DNA from: Bombyx mori
Taxonomy: Eukaryota; Arthropoda; Insecta; Lepidoptera; Bombycidae
DNA: 64,000 nt
Reading direction: 5' to 3'
Assembly: GCF_030269925.1 (NCBI RefSeq)
Contig: NC_085124.1
Span: forward strand, 7,502,001 to 7,566,000
A program made the translations under genes and the position numbers. Under the pieces are notes generated by a model. That model was not told the DNA's origin. It did not search any database and saw nothing but the letters and a program-made list of their open reading frames with translations. The number at the start of each line of letters is the position of its first letter. Position 1 is the stretch's first letter. This document shows, one piece after another, positions 9,746-20,191 of the stretch.

Positions 9746-11681
9746 TTTTTTTTTTCAATTTTTTTTAAAATGTTGAATTGTTATCGTTCCTTAATAAGTA
9801 TACTAAATTTCGAGTTATTCCGACGTTTTGAAGGGGGTCAAAATCATGTTCAAAGATTCCGTTACAAACATACATACGTCTGAAGCTAATAAAAGCGTAT
9901 TAAAAACTTTCTCGCGTTAACGTATCCTACATATATTAAATATGTTTATGTCTACAGCAAAAAAATTATTCTGTAATTTATGACTTCAAAAAGAATTTCC
10001 GCAAATGCTGATTAACCGAAAATGAATTTTAAAGAATATCTGGTGAGATGCAATTTGCTTGGCTAAAATTTTTATGATAATATATTTATATTTGTATATG
10101 TTTTGTAACTGGGCTGGATAATAATTTTTACCTCTAATTGTTTTTGGTAGTATTGTACTAGCTCCAAATAAACCAAGCTGAACGCGTCTGTACGTTAAAA
10201 CGCACAGCCAACAATGTCATTAACGTTGTTAAGTGAATATACGTCAACATATTTCATGTTACGTACCATTGACTTTTAGGGAATGGGAATGAAAAACTGG
10301 TAATTGTTATTTTATCTCACAAAAGTTTGGGCACATATTTTACCATTTTTCATAGTAACATGCAAAAAATTTACTTCAAAATTTAAAAAAAAGAAGGTAT
10401 ACAGAGACATTATGTTAGAAACAAAACTCGAGATATCGGTTTAAACCGCGAATCACTTATCATCGATATCAGATTGTGACCCAATAGTATTAATGAAAGC
10501 TAGTCGGTAACCGGTAAATCGATTAGTTCCATCTCGATAGATACCATCGATATGTAGTTAGCTATCATTGTACGGAACCCGTTACCGGTAGTCTGGAGAT
10601 TAATGATACGAGGTCCATTGTTTGAAATGCTAGAAAAATCATCTATTAAATCTACGCCGTCCGTCAATGACAAAGGTTGAGTCACAAAAGAGTGGGTATT
10701 GTTCACTTATCATTTGATGCACATTAGTATTTGTTATCGATCGCTAACTTCGTATAAAAAAAATTAATAACGACAACTTGCGGTTTTTTATTTTTGATCG
10801 GATTTTTTGAGATCGATCATTTAGTCAATTTTCATTTAATTCGTCAATTACAAAAAATTGTAAAGCTATCTGTGTGAACGACTAGTTTTTTGGGACAATT
10901 GTGCAAATAAAGTTTTTTTAAAAGTGCACTTAATTATTGTTAATATTAATGGAATTTAGTTCATAAATCCTAATTTCCACGGTTATGCATTAAAATTAAT
11001 AATAAATTATCAATTTGTGTCCTTGGCTGCGCTAGCATTTTACCTGTCTACGTTTTCCATTTCCCAATTACAACAATTAATAAAATTCAATAGAGTTCGT
11101 TGCCATCAATTTATCTACACTTGCAACCAATTTCCCCGGAGACAGATTCAGTCTCTCCGTGCACTTTCGCGACAGATTTTTCGATCAAACTTTGAAATTA
11201 ATTTAAAAGTTTCTATGTAGTTCTTAAAGTTAATCCAAACTGTCTAGTGTTATAAATTACAATTTTATGATTAAATTGAGAGCGATAAAATACCTGTGGT
11301 AAGTTATATTGATTTGTGCTACGTTCGCACGTGTCTTTTTGAACAATTACTATTTTAAATAAGTTAGTGACTATTTTTGAAGGAATTAAGAAATAAGATC
11401 ATACAGCAAACAAAAAATATGAGAGAAATGATTTACAATAAGTTTTATTGCGACAGATGTTCAGATAGAAATATTTTATTTTAAGCGGCTACACATTATA
11501 TGCCCCATACACATTCTACATAGTATTAAGTCGTACTCTGATTATATTTGAATAAAGACTAATTTACTAATGTTTACTTGAGGAAAAACATAAAACACAA
11601 AACTTCAGACGTTACCGATATTGAAAAAATTACCTATTAATATAAGATAATTGCGAGTCATAAAATATGTTTATTCTACTA
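9746..11681. other. Intergenic, unassigned
   Basis: No recognisable gene or transposon. ORFs at 10500-10706 (minus) and 11017-11220 (plus) use GTG starts and look like chance. A short ATG frame at 11267-11298 runs into a GTAAGT donor and could be a first exon, but nothing supports it further. Confidence 0.35.
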
Positions 11682-11897
11682 CTAGCGACCCGCCCTCGCT
11701 TCGCTTCGGAAACATTAAAACACACATGAAACCAAAAAAATAAAATAAAAATTTTTTGAAAAAAAGTAGCCTATGTTCATCAGGGACAATGTCGGCTTCT
11801 AATGGAAAAATAATTTTTCAAATCGGTCCAGTAGTTTCGGAGCCTATTCGAAACAAACAAACAAACAAATATTTCCTCTTTATAATATTAGTATAGA
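11682..11897 (-). mobile_element. Non-autonomous Helitron, internally deleted
   Basis: CTAG at 11682-11685 follows host A. The other end carries the family start (minus TCTATACTAATATTATAAAG), but the expected flanking T is C. Ends match the copy at 4360-4792; the middle is shorter. Confidence 0.7.
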
Positions 11898-12354
11898 CAA
11901 ATATATGGATATGCGAACGTAATTTTTATTTCGGTTATCAAATACGACGTCCTGATATCGAATACGGATTTCGCGTGTATTTTTTTTTTTTTTTTTTTCG
12001 GAAAACGTTACTCCGAATTGAATGTTTCAACGGGTACATTTGCAATTTAAATTCGCCGCTTGGGAAAGCGTGTCTTCGATATTGACTCAGTGGATCGAAG
12101 TAGCTCGTCTGCAAGCTATGAATCTGTTTTATGAAGCTGATGTAGCTTCACCAATTTTTTTTTTTTTTATCAATTGAATAAATTTGAGTTTTTGTTGTCC
12201 AAAGAAAAGTAAAATGTAGATAGGGAAAGGTTTGTTTGTTTAAGAAAGGTAACATCTATCCACAGTTCCGTTCTCGTCACCACTGTCATTTTTAAAAGTT
12301 TAATTATATAATTTTATTTAATTAATAAGCTTTTAAAATAGTTGTATTTTTTTT

Positions 12355-12450
12355 TACCAATGTGGCCACCTATTTGGACGTAGTCATTGTCATTCGTGAA
12401 CAAATGCTATGGTAGGGGTACAGCCAAACAGCTGCCTACTGCTGAGGGTT
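12355..12450 (-). mobile_element. Degenerate CR1-type LINE 3' tail
   Basis: Ordered but decayed matches to the 3' tail seen at 40855-41000, ending with a block like CTGCCTACTGCT. Weak call. Confidence 0.3.
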
Positions 12451-13500
12451 CTCCTCAAATTAACATCTGTATCTGTTAATCCATGTATTTAATAATTCCA
12501 TCCCGTTTTTCGTTATTTTTTTTTAAATATTCACAAATCATTTTTGAATCCTAACTGGTCATATTTCCCTTCCTAGTCTAGATCAAGGATAACTAAAGTT
12601 AGGATCCAAGTTGTCTGAGTGGATCGCCGGCAGAGGTGCGAATAACAATTTGTGGTTGTGGCACAATTGAATCTCGATCAACTTGATCTAGGGTTTTAAG
12701 GTTAAAATCGATATTTTCGCTATTTTCAATAGTACTTGGCATCTTTTAACGGCAACAATCAAGTACACGCACTTATGACATTTTGAATTTAAGAAAATTA
12801 ATTGCAATTTCATTGTTGTCACTATGATAGCATTATGTTTTTACAGTCAAAATCTGTTATAACGACATCGAAGGGACTGCTCATATTCAGTCGTAAAAAC
12901 CGATAGTCGTAACAACCGGTGATGTTAAATGTGTATCGTGCAAGTACAAACAAATCGATAGGGAATTATTGGAAAAATATATTTACATAATACGCGATTT
13001 TTCTTCAATATTAATTTGTTTTCTTTTTCTTTGCGACATTTTGAAAGTTTCACGAATAACTCCACAAAGTTTTGGTGCGTCTTGTGTATAGATAAGTAAC
13101 AAACTAACTGAAGAGATATGAAGAAGCGGGTTTTGACTACCGCATGCACGTGTTTTGTTTCTAAGAATTAGAAAAGACCCTACACTAAACTAAATCCTAT
13201 TGTTTTCTTTCCTGATTTTAAAACCCAATGAAGACAAATGTGGATACCTATTTTTTTTTTTTTTTTTTTTTTATGATTGAAGGATTACTGGTGGCCCGGA
13301 GGCCTTTCCAGTTTCACCAGGACAGGTGGGCGAGCAAAGGCTCAGCCAGGAGGGGTGGGATTTGCTAACAGCTACCCGAGCGCCTCCGAAGGAGACCTAA
13401 CAGCTCAAGAGCAGCTGCTTCGCGAATGAATCTACTACCGGATCGGAATCGCGACCCGCTGAGAAGATCCGGCGAGAAACTCAGCGAGCTGATTCATGGG

Positions 13501-16377
13501 TTAGGTTGCACGGCGAACTCTTTGTCGAGTTCGACGAGTACGGTTACCGAGGTCCCTAAGCCTGCTCCTAGAGCTGAAGGCGTCTAGTGCGAAGGTTATT
13601 GGATCTGATGGATCCGTAAGGACGTGTCTAGGGCGTCGACGGTGACTGGCTCCTGCATGATCAGGATTCGGGGAGTAGTCAGCGGCGGCTACGATAAGGC
13701 GATTATCATGACGCATAGCCTTATCGAAGTACCGTTCCGACGCTGACTTCATGTATTTCTGTATAGATTCGAGGCCCAGGTCGTCGTGTAGGTCAACGTT
13801 CCTCACGAACCACGGAGCTCCGACGGCTAACCTGCAAAAGCGGGATTGTAGAGATTGAAGGGTGTCTATGTGCGTGCGGGCCGCGTGAGCGAACACCACA
13901 CTCGCGTAAGTCATGACGGGCCTTATGCAAGTTTTGTAAAGTGTCACCTTGTTCCGAAGGGACATTTTACTCCGCTTACAAATCATGGGGTAGAGTCTAC
14001 CGAGAATAAACGCGGCACGGTCACGGACTGATTTTATATGCGGGCGGAATGTCATCGATGCATCCAGGGTAACGCCCAGGTACTTGACCTTCCTGGCCCA
14101 GGGTATGGATTGACTAAAGAGAGTAATCGGGGGTGTGAGATTCCTCCTCCTAATACGGGAGGAAATCCGTGTGGAGCTTCCCCTCTGAAAGAGCACCGCA
14201 GTACTTTTCGCTGGGTTGATGTCTATGCGCCATTTTCGGAACCACTGTCCTAGGGCTAGGGCTGCGCTCTGAAGCTTCTTCGCGATTAGGGACTTGTTTC
14301 TACTGGAATAGTAAACAGTCGTGTCGTCGGCGAATAAAGCTAAATGGGTCGGTGGCGACCGGGGAATATCGTTAACGAATAAGCTAAATAGGAGGGGTGA
14401 GAGGACAGAGCCTTGCGGGACTCCAGCTGTGAGAGGTCGTGGGGAGGAGCGGGTTCCCTCGACTCGATATCGAAAAGAGCGGTTCGACAAGAAGTCCCGT
14501 ATGATGAGCACGAGACTATCCGGCACACCCATGTTGAATAGTTTGAAAATCAAACCGTTGTGCCAGACTTTGTCGAACGCTTTTGCGACGTCGAAGAAGA
14601 GAGCTCCCGTGTATAACGGTTTTGGTCGATTAAGCCCCACAAGAATGTGCTCCGTGAGGCGGTGCACCTGTTGAACGCATGAGTGATTTGTACGGAATCC
14701 GAATTGTTCATCGATGAGAATGCCCTTAGATGAGACAAAGTCTCTGAGGCGTTTGTAGAGCAGACGCTCATACAGTTTGCCTAGAGACATGAGGAGGCTA
14801 ATCGGGCGGTAGCTCGTCGGATGATTTTTTGGTTTACCGGGTTTATGTATGCCGATAACGTCCGCTTCTTTCCACACCGCGGGAAAGATACAGTTCGCCA
14901 TAGCGGCATTGAAAATAGATGCCAACATCACGATGAGTTGGACGGGTAGAAGTTTAATAACGCGGTTGGATATACCGTCGGAACCGGGAGCCTTGCGAGG
15001 ACGTAGGTCTTTGATCAAGTCTTTAACTTCCATCGGGGTGACGGGTGGTAACACATCAGAGGGTGGCAAGGAGGCTCTGCGTTCTACCTCACTGTCTACT
15101 AATTCTACATGCACAGGGTCCACGGATTGAGTGCTGGGCGTGCACTGGGTTTGCAATGTATCGGCCAGCAGCTCTGCTTTTTCGTCATCATCGAACGCCG
15201 TGAGTCGGCCTGAGGGGCCTACGAGGGGGGGCATAGTTACTACCGTATCCGATTTGAGAGTACGAGCTAAGCGGTAGTAAGACCTTTGGGAGGGCGCGAG
15301 TCCTTCTAAGAAATCAGACCATCTGGCATCTCGGACTTCGGCGATGCGAGACTTTACGTCGCGTTGTAGGGCACGCATTCGAATACGATTTTCCGCGGTA
15401 GGATACCTGTCGTAGGCGCGTATCGAGGCGTTCTTAGCTCTAAGGAGTTCCCTAATATCGTCGGACAATTTGAAGCGGTGAAGGAAGTCCTCCGCTACAA
15501 CTTGTTTCGATGACCTATCTAATGTCGAGGTGATGTGTGACGTTAAGATGTCTATGGCTTCAGCGGTATCCTGAGGAGACGGGGTAGAGTCCGGGCTAAA
15601 CGGTAGCGATGGTGGATCAGATTCAGCCAGGCTGATGCCCAGCGTGTGCCAATCCACCACAGTCCTCGTGACGGGAACGGAATCGGAAGCGCGACCGAGC
15701 TTCATAACGACGGGACGGTGGTCTGAATCTAACTCTGAAACTACTTCGATCGAGTGTAAGCGCAGAGTTACGTTTTTTAATAACGCTATGTCGAGTATAT
15801 CCGGGCGATGCGCGATATTTAGCGGGTAGTGAGTCGGGATTAGCGGAGCGACGATATCGAAGGCGAGATTATCGACTAACGCGTCAAGCCGCCTGCCATT
15901 CGGGGTTGTGGTGTGTGAGTTCCACCTAATGTGTTTACAATTTAGGTCGCCCGCCAGAATGACAGAGCTCCCCATGCCGAGCAGCGCCTCGATATCACTG
16001 CTTAGAACGATCTTATCCGGTGGAAGATAAACGGACGCGATAACGATCGGCGCGTGTCCCGTCAGTGAGATTCGGCACACTGATGCTTCGATATTAGCGA
16101 GCGCGGGAGGATCGAGTGGGACGCAATGCAGGGCTCTTCTATAGTAAATGACGGTACCACCACCACGAGCAGAGAGCCTGTCGTTCCTGACCATGTTATA
16201 GTTCGCGATTTTAGGGTCACGGCGCGCGGGCTTAAGTAGGGTCTCCTGCACTAAAAAGATATCAATTTGATGGTCACGCAAAAAGTCAGAAACCTGATCA
16301 CGCTGATTTGCGAGACCGTAAGCGTTAAAAAATCCTATCGTTACGGATAGGGGCTTTATTCTACTTATATACGCCAT
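13501..16377 (-). CDS. Jockey LINE ORF2: endonuclease/reverse transcriptase (958 aa)
   Basis: Enzyme of the jockey LINE, nicking target DNA and reverse-transcribing element RNA. The N-terminal apurinic-like endonuclease shows FFNAYGL (Asn18), VQETLL (Glu45), AGDLNCKH and SDHRPV. The RT domain shows RKAPGSDGISN, SYRPISLLMSLGK, EQFGFRTNHS, FFDVAKAFDKVWH, GVPQGSVLSPLLF and catalytic FADD at residues 682-685. The C-terminus is Arg-rich. The start is the ATG at 16377, one codon after the ORF1 stop and in the same frame. No lesion is present. Its last 85 residues recur as the fragment at 757-1014. Confidence 0.95.
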   Translation of the reverse strand: MAYISRIKPLSVTIGFFNAYGLANQRDQVSDFLRDHQIDIFLVQETLLKPARRDPKIANYNMVRNDRLSARGGGTVIYYRRALHCVPLDPPALANIEASVCRISLTGHAPIVIASVYLPPDKIVLSSDIEALLGMGSSVILAGDLNCKHIRWNSHTTTPNGRRLDALVDNLAFDIVAPLIPTHYPLNIAHRPDILDIALLKNVTLRLHSIEVVSELDSDHRPVVMKLGRASDSVPVTRTVVDWHTLGISLAESDPPSLPFSPDSTPSPQDTAEAIDILTSHITSTLDRSSKQVVAEDFLHRFKLSDDIRELLRAKNASIRAYDRYPTAENRIRMRALQRDVKSRIAEVRDARWSDFLEGLAPSQRSYYRLARTLKSDTVVTMPPLVGPSGRLTAFDDDEKAELLADTLQTQCTPSTQSVDPVHVELVDSEVERRASLPPSDVLPPVTPMEVKDLIKDLRPRKAPGSDGISNRVIKLLPVQLIVMLASIFNAAMANCIFPAVWKEADVIGIHKPGKPKNHPTSYRPISLLMSLGKLYERLLYKRLRDFVSSKGILIDEQFGFRTNHSCVQQVHRLTEHILVGLNRPKPLYTGALFFDVAKAFDKVWHNGLIFKLFNMGVPDSLVLIIRDFLSNRSFRYRVEGTRSSPRPLTAGVPQGSVLSPLLFSLFVNDIPRSPPTHLALFADDTTVYYSSRNKSLIAKKLQSAALALGQWFRKWRIDINPAKSTAVLFQRGSSTRISSRIRRRNLTPPITLFSQSIPWARKVKYLGVTLDASMTFRPHIKSVRDRAAFILGRLYPMICKRSKMSLRNKVTLYKTCIRPVMTYASVVFAHAARTHIDTLQSLQSRFCRLAVGAPWFVRNVDLHDDLGLESIQKYMKSASERYFDKAMRHDNRLIVAAADYSPNPDHAGASHRRRPRHVLTDPSDPITFALDAFSSRSRLRDLGNRTRRTRQRVRRAT

Positions 16378-16380
16378 TGA

Positions 16381-18003
16381 TTACCGGCGGAGTGAGGGGA
16401 GGACGTACGTATTTAATGACGCGTATACGTCGGCGTATTCTTGCACAACGGCGATAAAGTGTTGTGCAGTGGAGGCAGAGCGAATGGCGTCGCCCAAAGC
16501 GTTAACGCGCTCAAAGTTGATCGACTGAAAGAAGTCGATCGCTAAAGCGAGATTGTCGGACGCGGTCGGAGGGCAAGTCGCGGGAGAGGGACGAGTCGCG
16601 GGGGCGGGACGAATCGCGGAGGAGGGAGTTGTAGCCGTGTTCATGTACGGCAGCGGTTTCGCCCAGGCCGAGACACTGGGCACCGGCGCCGGAACGAACG
16701 CTGGCTTAGCCTGCGACACAGAGGGTGCCGAGGCTTTGATGTCTGGGCCGGAAGCTCGGAGGCGGTTTTGGCGGGCGACGCGGCGATTTATTTTCGGGGC
16801 TCGGGGGCATCCGCGGTAATTTGCGGGGTGACCCTGTGTTCGACACAGGACGCAGCTAGGCGGTTCTGTTGCGGTTTTTTGATCGCGAGTGCATAGGGCC
16901 GTGGCGTGATCGCCTAAGCACTTGACGCATCGGGGGCGCGCGTGACAGTTACGGGAAGAATGCCCGTATAATTGGCAGTTATGGCACTGGCTAGGTGTGC
17001 CTTTCTTGTGTGGGGTTTCGACTGCGATTCCGGAAAGGCTACAGACCGTTCGGATGTTGAATATTTGCTTACCCTCGGGGGTAGGCTGGAGGGCGACGAG
17101 AACCATATTATATGGCTCCCTTCCGCGGCCTGTGTGCATGCGGTGTACGGAGTTAACCGGTAGGCCTTGTTCGAGAAGGTCGGCCTTGACGAGCTCGGCA
17201 TCCAACTCTTTAGGGATGCCACGTATAACGGCACGGAGTTCGCGCTCCTCCTGGAGCGTATATGTGTGGAAACTTATACGCTCCTTACGGAGGTAAGAAG
17301 AGAGGGCCCTATGGTCGTCGGATGTTCGAACCTTAATTTGAATGCCGTTCGCGAGGTTACGGGCATTCGTAAAATTGATATTTTTGGCCTTAAGGGCCAG
17401 GGAAACTCGTTCCCAAGCTGCCTTCTCTTGAAGGATTACCGGGGGAGGGGTCTGGGCTTTATTTTGTGCCACCGGACGCGGCGACGGAGTGGCACGGGCT
17501 GGAGGCGCAACGGGAGTCTGAGGGCGGGGGCGCGACGCGTTCGCGGCTTTGCTAATTTTAGCGGCCGCGGGAGCTCGAGACTCCGCGGCACGCTTCTTAC
17601 CCTTTTGCACCAGGGTGAATCCATCCGTCGATGAGGCGGGAGCGAGGTCGACCTCCATCTCCGAGTCAGAGTCGGAGGACGAGGAGGCGGGCGCAGGTGA
17701 CCTATGAGTAGGTGTTTTGGACGGCGCGACGGAGGCCGCGGATGATCGCGCTGCTGGAACGGTGACCACGGCGGACGACGCAGCAGTTTTACTCGCCAGT
17801 ATAGGCGACGCGGGAACGGCAGGCACGACGGAGGCTGCGGTGCTCGATGCAGAAGCTTTGCACGCAGGTACAGGCGACGCAGGAGCAGCGAGCTCGGTGG
17901 AGTCCACGAGAGGGCTCGCAGTGTGATCGGCCTTGAAGGCCTGAAACTCGGAAGTGAGCTTTGGGTAGCGAAGCCGGAGAAATTCCGCAAATACAGCGTC
18001 CAT
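16381..18003 (-). CDS. Jockey LINE ORF1: gag-like RNA-binding protein (540 aa)
   Basis: Nucleocapsid-like protein expected to coat element RNA. The frame is open from 18180, but the ATG at 18003 (MDAVFAEFLRL) is preferred, since the upstream part overlaps the leader duplication and is not gag-like. A low-complexity Ala/Pro/Ser N-terminal third is followed by a domain typical of insect LINE gags before the zinc knuckles. Three Cys/His knuckles span about residues 340-399 (first CHNCQLYGHSSRNC). It ends with TAA, then TCA and the ORF2 ATG. Confidence 0.9.
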   Translation of the reverse strand: MDAVFAEFLRLRYPKLTSEFQAFKADHTASPLVDSTELAAPASPVPACKASASSTAASVVPAVPASPILASKTAASSAVVTVPAARSSAASVAPSKTPTHRSPAPASSSSDSDSEMEVDLAPASSTDGFTLVQKGKKRAAESRAPAAAKISKAANASRPRPQTPVAPPARATPSPRPVAQNKAQTPPPVILQEKAAWERVSLALKAKNINFTNARNLANGIQIKVRTSDDHRALSSYLRKERISFHTYTLQEERELRAVIRGIPKELDAELVKADLLEQGLPVNSVHRMHTGRGREPYNMVLVALQPTPEGKQIFNIRTVCSLSGIAVETPHKKGTPSQCHNCQLYGHSSRNCHARPRCVKCLGDHATALCTRDQKTATEPPSCVLCRTQGHPANYRGCPRAPKINRRVARQNRLRASGPDIKASAPSVSQAKPAFVPAPVPSVSAWAKPLPYMNTATTPSSAIRPAPATRPSPATCPPTASDNLALAIDFFQSINFERVNALGDAIRSASTAQHFIAVVQEYADVYASLNTYVLPSLRR

Positions 18004-18155
18004 GATGTCTACGTGCCCAGGTGGGGCTACCCTGGGTCTTAGAAAACACTCGCCTTGCGGCGAGGCCCCAACTTCTCGGACCTGAGCGGTTCTATTGAAC
18101 ACAGGTGGCGATGCGGCACGATTACTGCAGGACAAAGAAAAATCACAACAAAACG

Positions 18156-18303
18156 GAAATAACAAAAAGAAACAAAACAATTAAACACTTCCAGGAAGAC
18201 AGTTTGTCGGCAGATGTACCACGAACATAGAAATAACAAAAGGAAACAAAACAAATAAAAACTTCCAGGAAGAGCACTTAGTCGGCAGATGTACCACGAA
18301 CAC
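18156..18303 (-). repeat. 74-bp tandem duplication in the jockey 5' leader
   Basis: Two copies at 18156-18229 and 18230-18303 share CTTCCAGGAAGA and GTCGGCAGATGTACCACGAA with few differences. Between this and the element start lie several GGCCGGGC-like units. Repeated 5' leader units can carry internal promoter activity in LINEs; that role is inference here. Confidence 0.85.
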
Positions 18304-18714
18304 AGGCCGCGCGAACAATGGCCGGGCTACCAAAAGCCGGGCGAACAAAGGCCGGGCGATCGAGTGGTCGATGAGCACGTCCGCGCGTGACGGGTGCCTC
18401 TATCGGAATGTGGATACCTATTCAAATTGTTTACAATACAGCTTAGCCGGTCGTTCTAACAGATCTAATTCTCCAAAATATTAGTTAAATGTGGTCGTTT
18501 TATGAGGTATGTCGTTAATACCAATGTCGTAGAAAGCAATATTTTTAATAAGGCGGTCATATGGCATTCAGCCGGGACCTTTGTTCTTGGTTATTATAAC
18601 CGGCATGTTGTATTAAACGATGTCGCAGTAAACGGTTTTGACTGTATATGCAAAGAACTCACAATCTGTCTGGTGTTTGGTTATCGGAGCTCATTAAGAT
18701 CACAACATGTCTGC

Positions 18715-18800
18715 CGCCCCTTGAGACTTGAGGTCGAAGACTCAATTGTATTGTATAACGGCTTCCCACCCCTCAATCCGGAATGCATGACTGGTTCGTG
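18715..18800 (-). mobile_element. Degenerate Bm1 SINE fragment
   Basis: Recognisable reverse-orientation Bm1 blocks (CTTGAGACTTGAGGTCG, CAACGG-like, CCCACCCCTCAA). It lies inside a chance plus-strand ORF at 18502-18873, which I therefore do not call as a gene. Confidence 0.55.
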
Positions 18801-19142
18801 CCATGTTGTTGCTTACGCATTTTTTGTGGGTGTTGTTTTAAGATACTGTTTTAATATTTCATCGCACAAATAACTTGAAAGCTTGTGTAAAGTACGTATA
18901 TAATATATAACATGTACTTTCAACTACGTATTGTTTTAATACAGTACAATCCTGTCGCTTGATACGTGTACAATGGTGGCCTTATCCTTAATATTAGGCC
19001 CCGACGATTTCAATTGTCGTAGTTACACTACATTAAAATCAATCAATTATTTACTTTTGTTAAGTGAATTGTATTAAAATTTACAAATTGATTAAGATGC
19101 TCAGAAGGGACAAATGTAAACTTGACTGCGGTCCAGGTTTAT

Positions 19143-19400
19143 TACTGGTAGTAGGACATCTTGTGAGTCCGCATGGGTAGGTACCACCAGCCTGTCTATT
19201 TCAGATTTCAGGCGTGAAGCAGTAATGCGTTTCGGTTTGAAGGGTGAGGCATCCGTTATAACTATACTGAGATCTTAGAACTCATATCTCAAGATGGGTG
19301 GCGGCATTTACGTTGTAAGTGTCTATGGGCTCCGGTAACCACTCAAAACCAGATGGGCCGTGAGTTCGTCTACCTATCTAGGCAATAAATTAAAAAAAAA
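19143..19400 (+). mobile_element. Bm1 SINE, 5'-truncated
   Basis: Forward Bm1 body from CTGGTAGTAGGACATCTTG through CTATGGGCTCCGGTAACCAC to AGGCAATAAATT plus poly-A. No tRNA-like head. Confidence 0.85.
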
Positions 19401-19898
19401 AGGTTACTTACTACTTATTTTATATTTCGTATCACTGCATACATAAAATGTATTAAAAAAAGAGAAAACTTGTACAATCAAAATCTATATAGTTTCATAG
19501 AATACCATAACTCTCGGCAAGTACCTTGTAATATTCGTAACCCTCAATCACAGCAAACGCATTTAATAAAGGAGTTCAAAATAAATAAATGTACCTACAC
19601 GTCGAAAATTAAATCAAGCTTGTTCATCGAAAAACTCAACGCCAGGTAAAGTTCCGTTTTATTTTCGCGAGCCCATAAATTTTATAATATCCGCTTCTGG
19701 TTAGCGGAGTCCTCCTTCCGGTAGCTTCGTTTGCATCAGTTAGATTACCCTCGGTTCAAAATTAAAAAGTACGGTGAGATACTAAAGGTACGTGAGTATT
19801 AAAATCTGTGGAAATAAATCTTGATTCTTCACTGATTTAGTTTAACGCTGAGAAAGGACTGAGTACTTAATAACTTGATGACGTTGGCTAATCTGTAT
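19401..19898. other. Intergenic, no gene seen
   Basis: No gene or repeat recognised between the SINE and the RTE fragment. Confidence 0.4.
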
Positions 19899-19909
19899 TG
19901 GACAATGCT

Positions 19910-20180
19910 TCTTCTCCATCGCTCCCTCATTGCTGAGGATCGTGACTCCGTTTTAGCATGTCGACTGTTAGCCTCCATCGTTTCCGGTCAGTTGCCTGGT
20001 GTAGTGCAGCGCTAAGTGGTCCGCTGGTTTGCTCGGAGATCTGGTCGGACCAATGTTTGGGGCTCCGGCCTCTAGGACGTTTTTCTTCTACTTTCCCAGT
20101 GACCATCAGACGTTCCAAGTTGTCTACACCTCTGCGGGCAACGTGGCCAAAGTAGCGCATTATGCGTTGCAGACAGGTGG
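19910..20180 (-). mobile_element. 5'-truncated RTE-type LINE fragment
   Basis: Minus-strand frame 19927-20187 encodes QRIMRYFGHVARR and KRPRGRSPKHWSDQI, the C-terminal RTE region that corresponds to WAGHIAR and GRPPTRW of the complete copy. An 11-bp duplication TGGACAATGCT flanks it at 19899-19909 and 20181-20191. It is a different RTE family from the complete element. Confidence 0.85.
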
Positions 20181-20191
20181 TGGACAATGCT

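Larger units (their letters stand above)
13253..18406 (-). mobile_element. Complete jockey-clade LINE with intact ORF1 and ORF2
   Basis: A 5.15-kb element on the minus strand. The 3' poly-A is the T run at 13251-13272. The target duplication is a perfect 16-bp AATGTGGATACCTATT at 13237-13252 and 18407-18422. It has a 5' leader (18004-18406) with an internal duplication, a gag-like ORF1, an EN-RT ORF2 and a 3' UTR at 13273-13500. Truncated relatives lie at 749-1264, 59645-59972 and 61828-61990. Intact frames and perfect duplication suggest recent retrotransposition. Confidence 0.95.
12844..18644. mobile_element. TIR DNA element flanked by TA, split by a jockey LINE
   Basis: Ends are inverted: CAGTCAAAATCTGTT with a CGACATCG block on the left, and the reverse complement of CAGTCAAAACCGTT with CGACATCG on the right. 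Both outer flanks are TA (12842-12843, 18645-18646), the Tc1/mariner-pogo target. Removing the LINE and one target duplication leaves about 600 bp with no transposase ORF, so the element is non-autonomous. Superfamily is inferred from the TA flank only. Confidence 0.6.

Noticed and set aside
17436..17990. 184-codon minus ORF and other large frames overlapping jockey ORF1
   Set aside because: They are out-of-frame shadows of the GC-rich ORF1, which has the gag domain and zinc knuckles.
18502..18873. 123-codon plus ORF with an ATG
   Set aside because: It runs through the end of the TIR element and a decayed Bm1 SINE, so it is composite repeat sequence.
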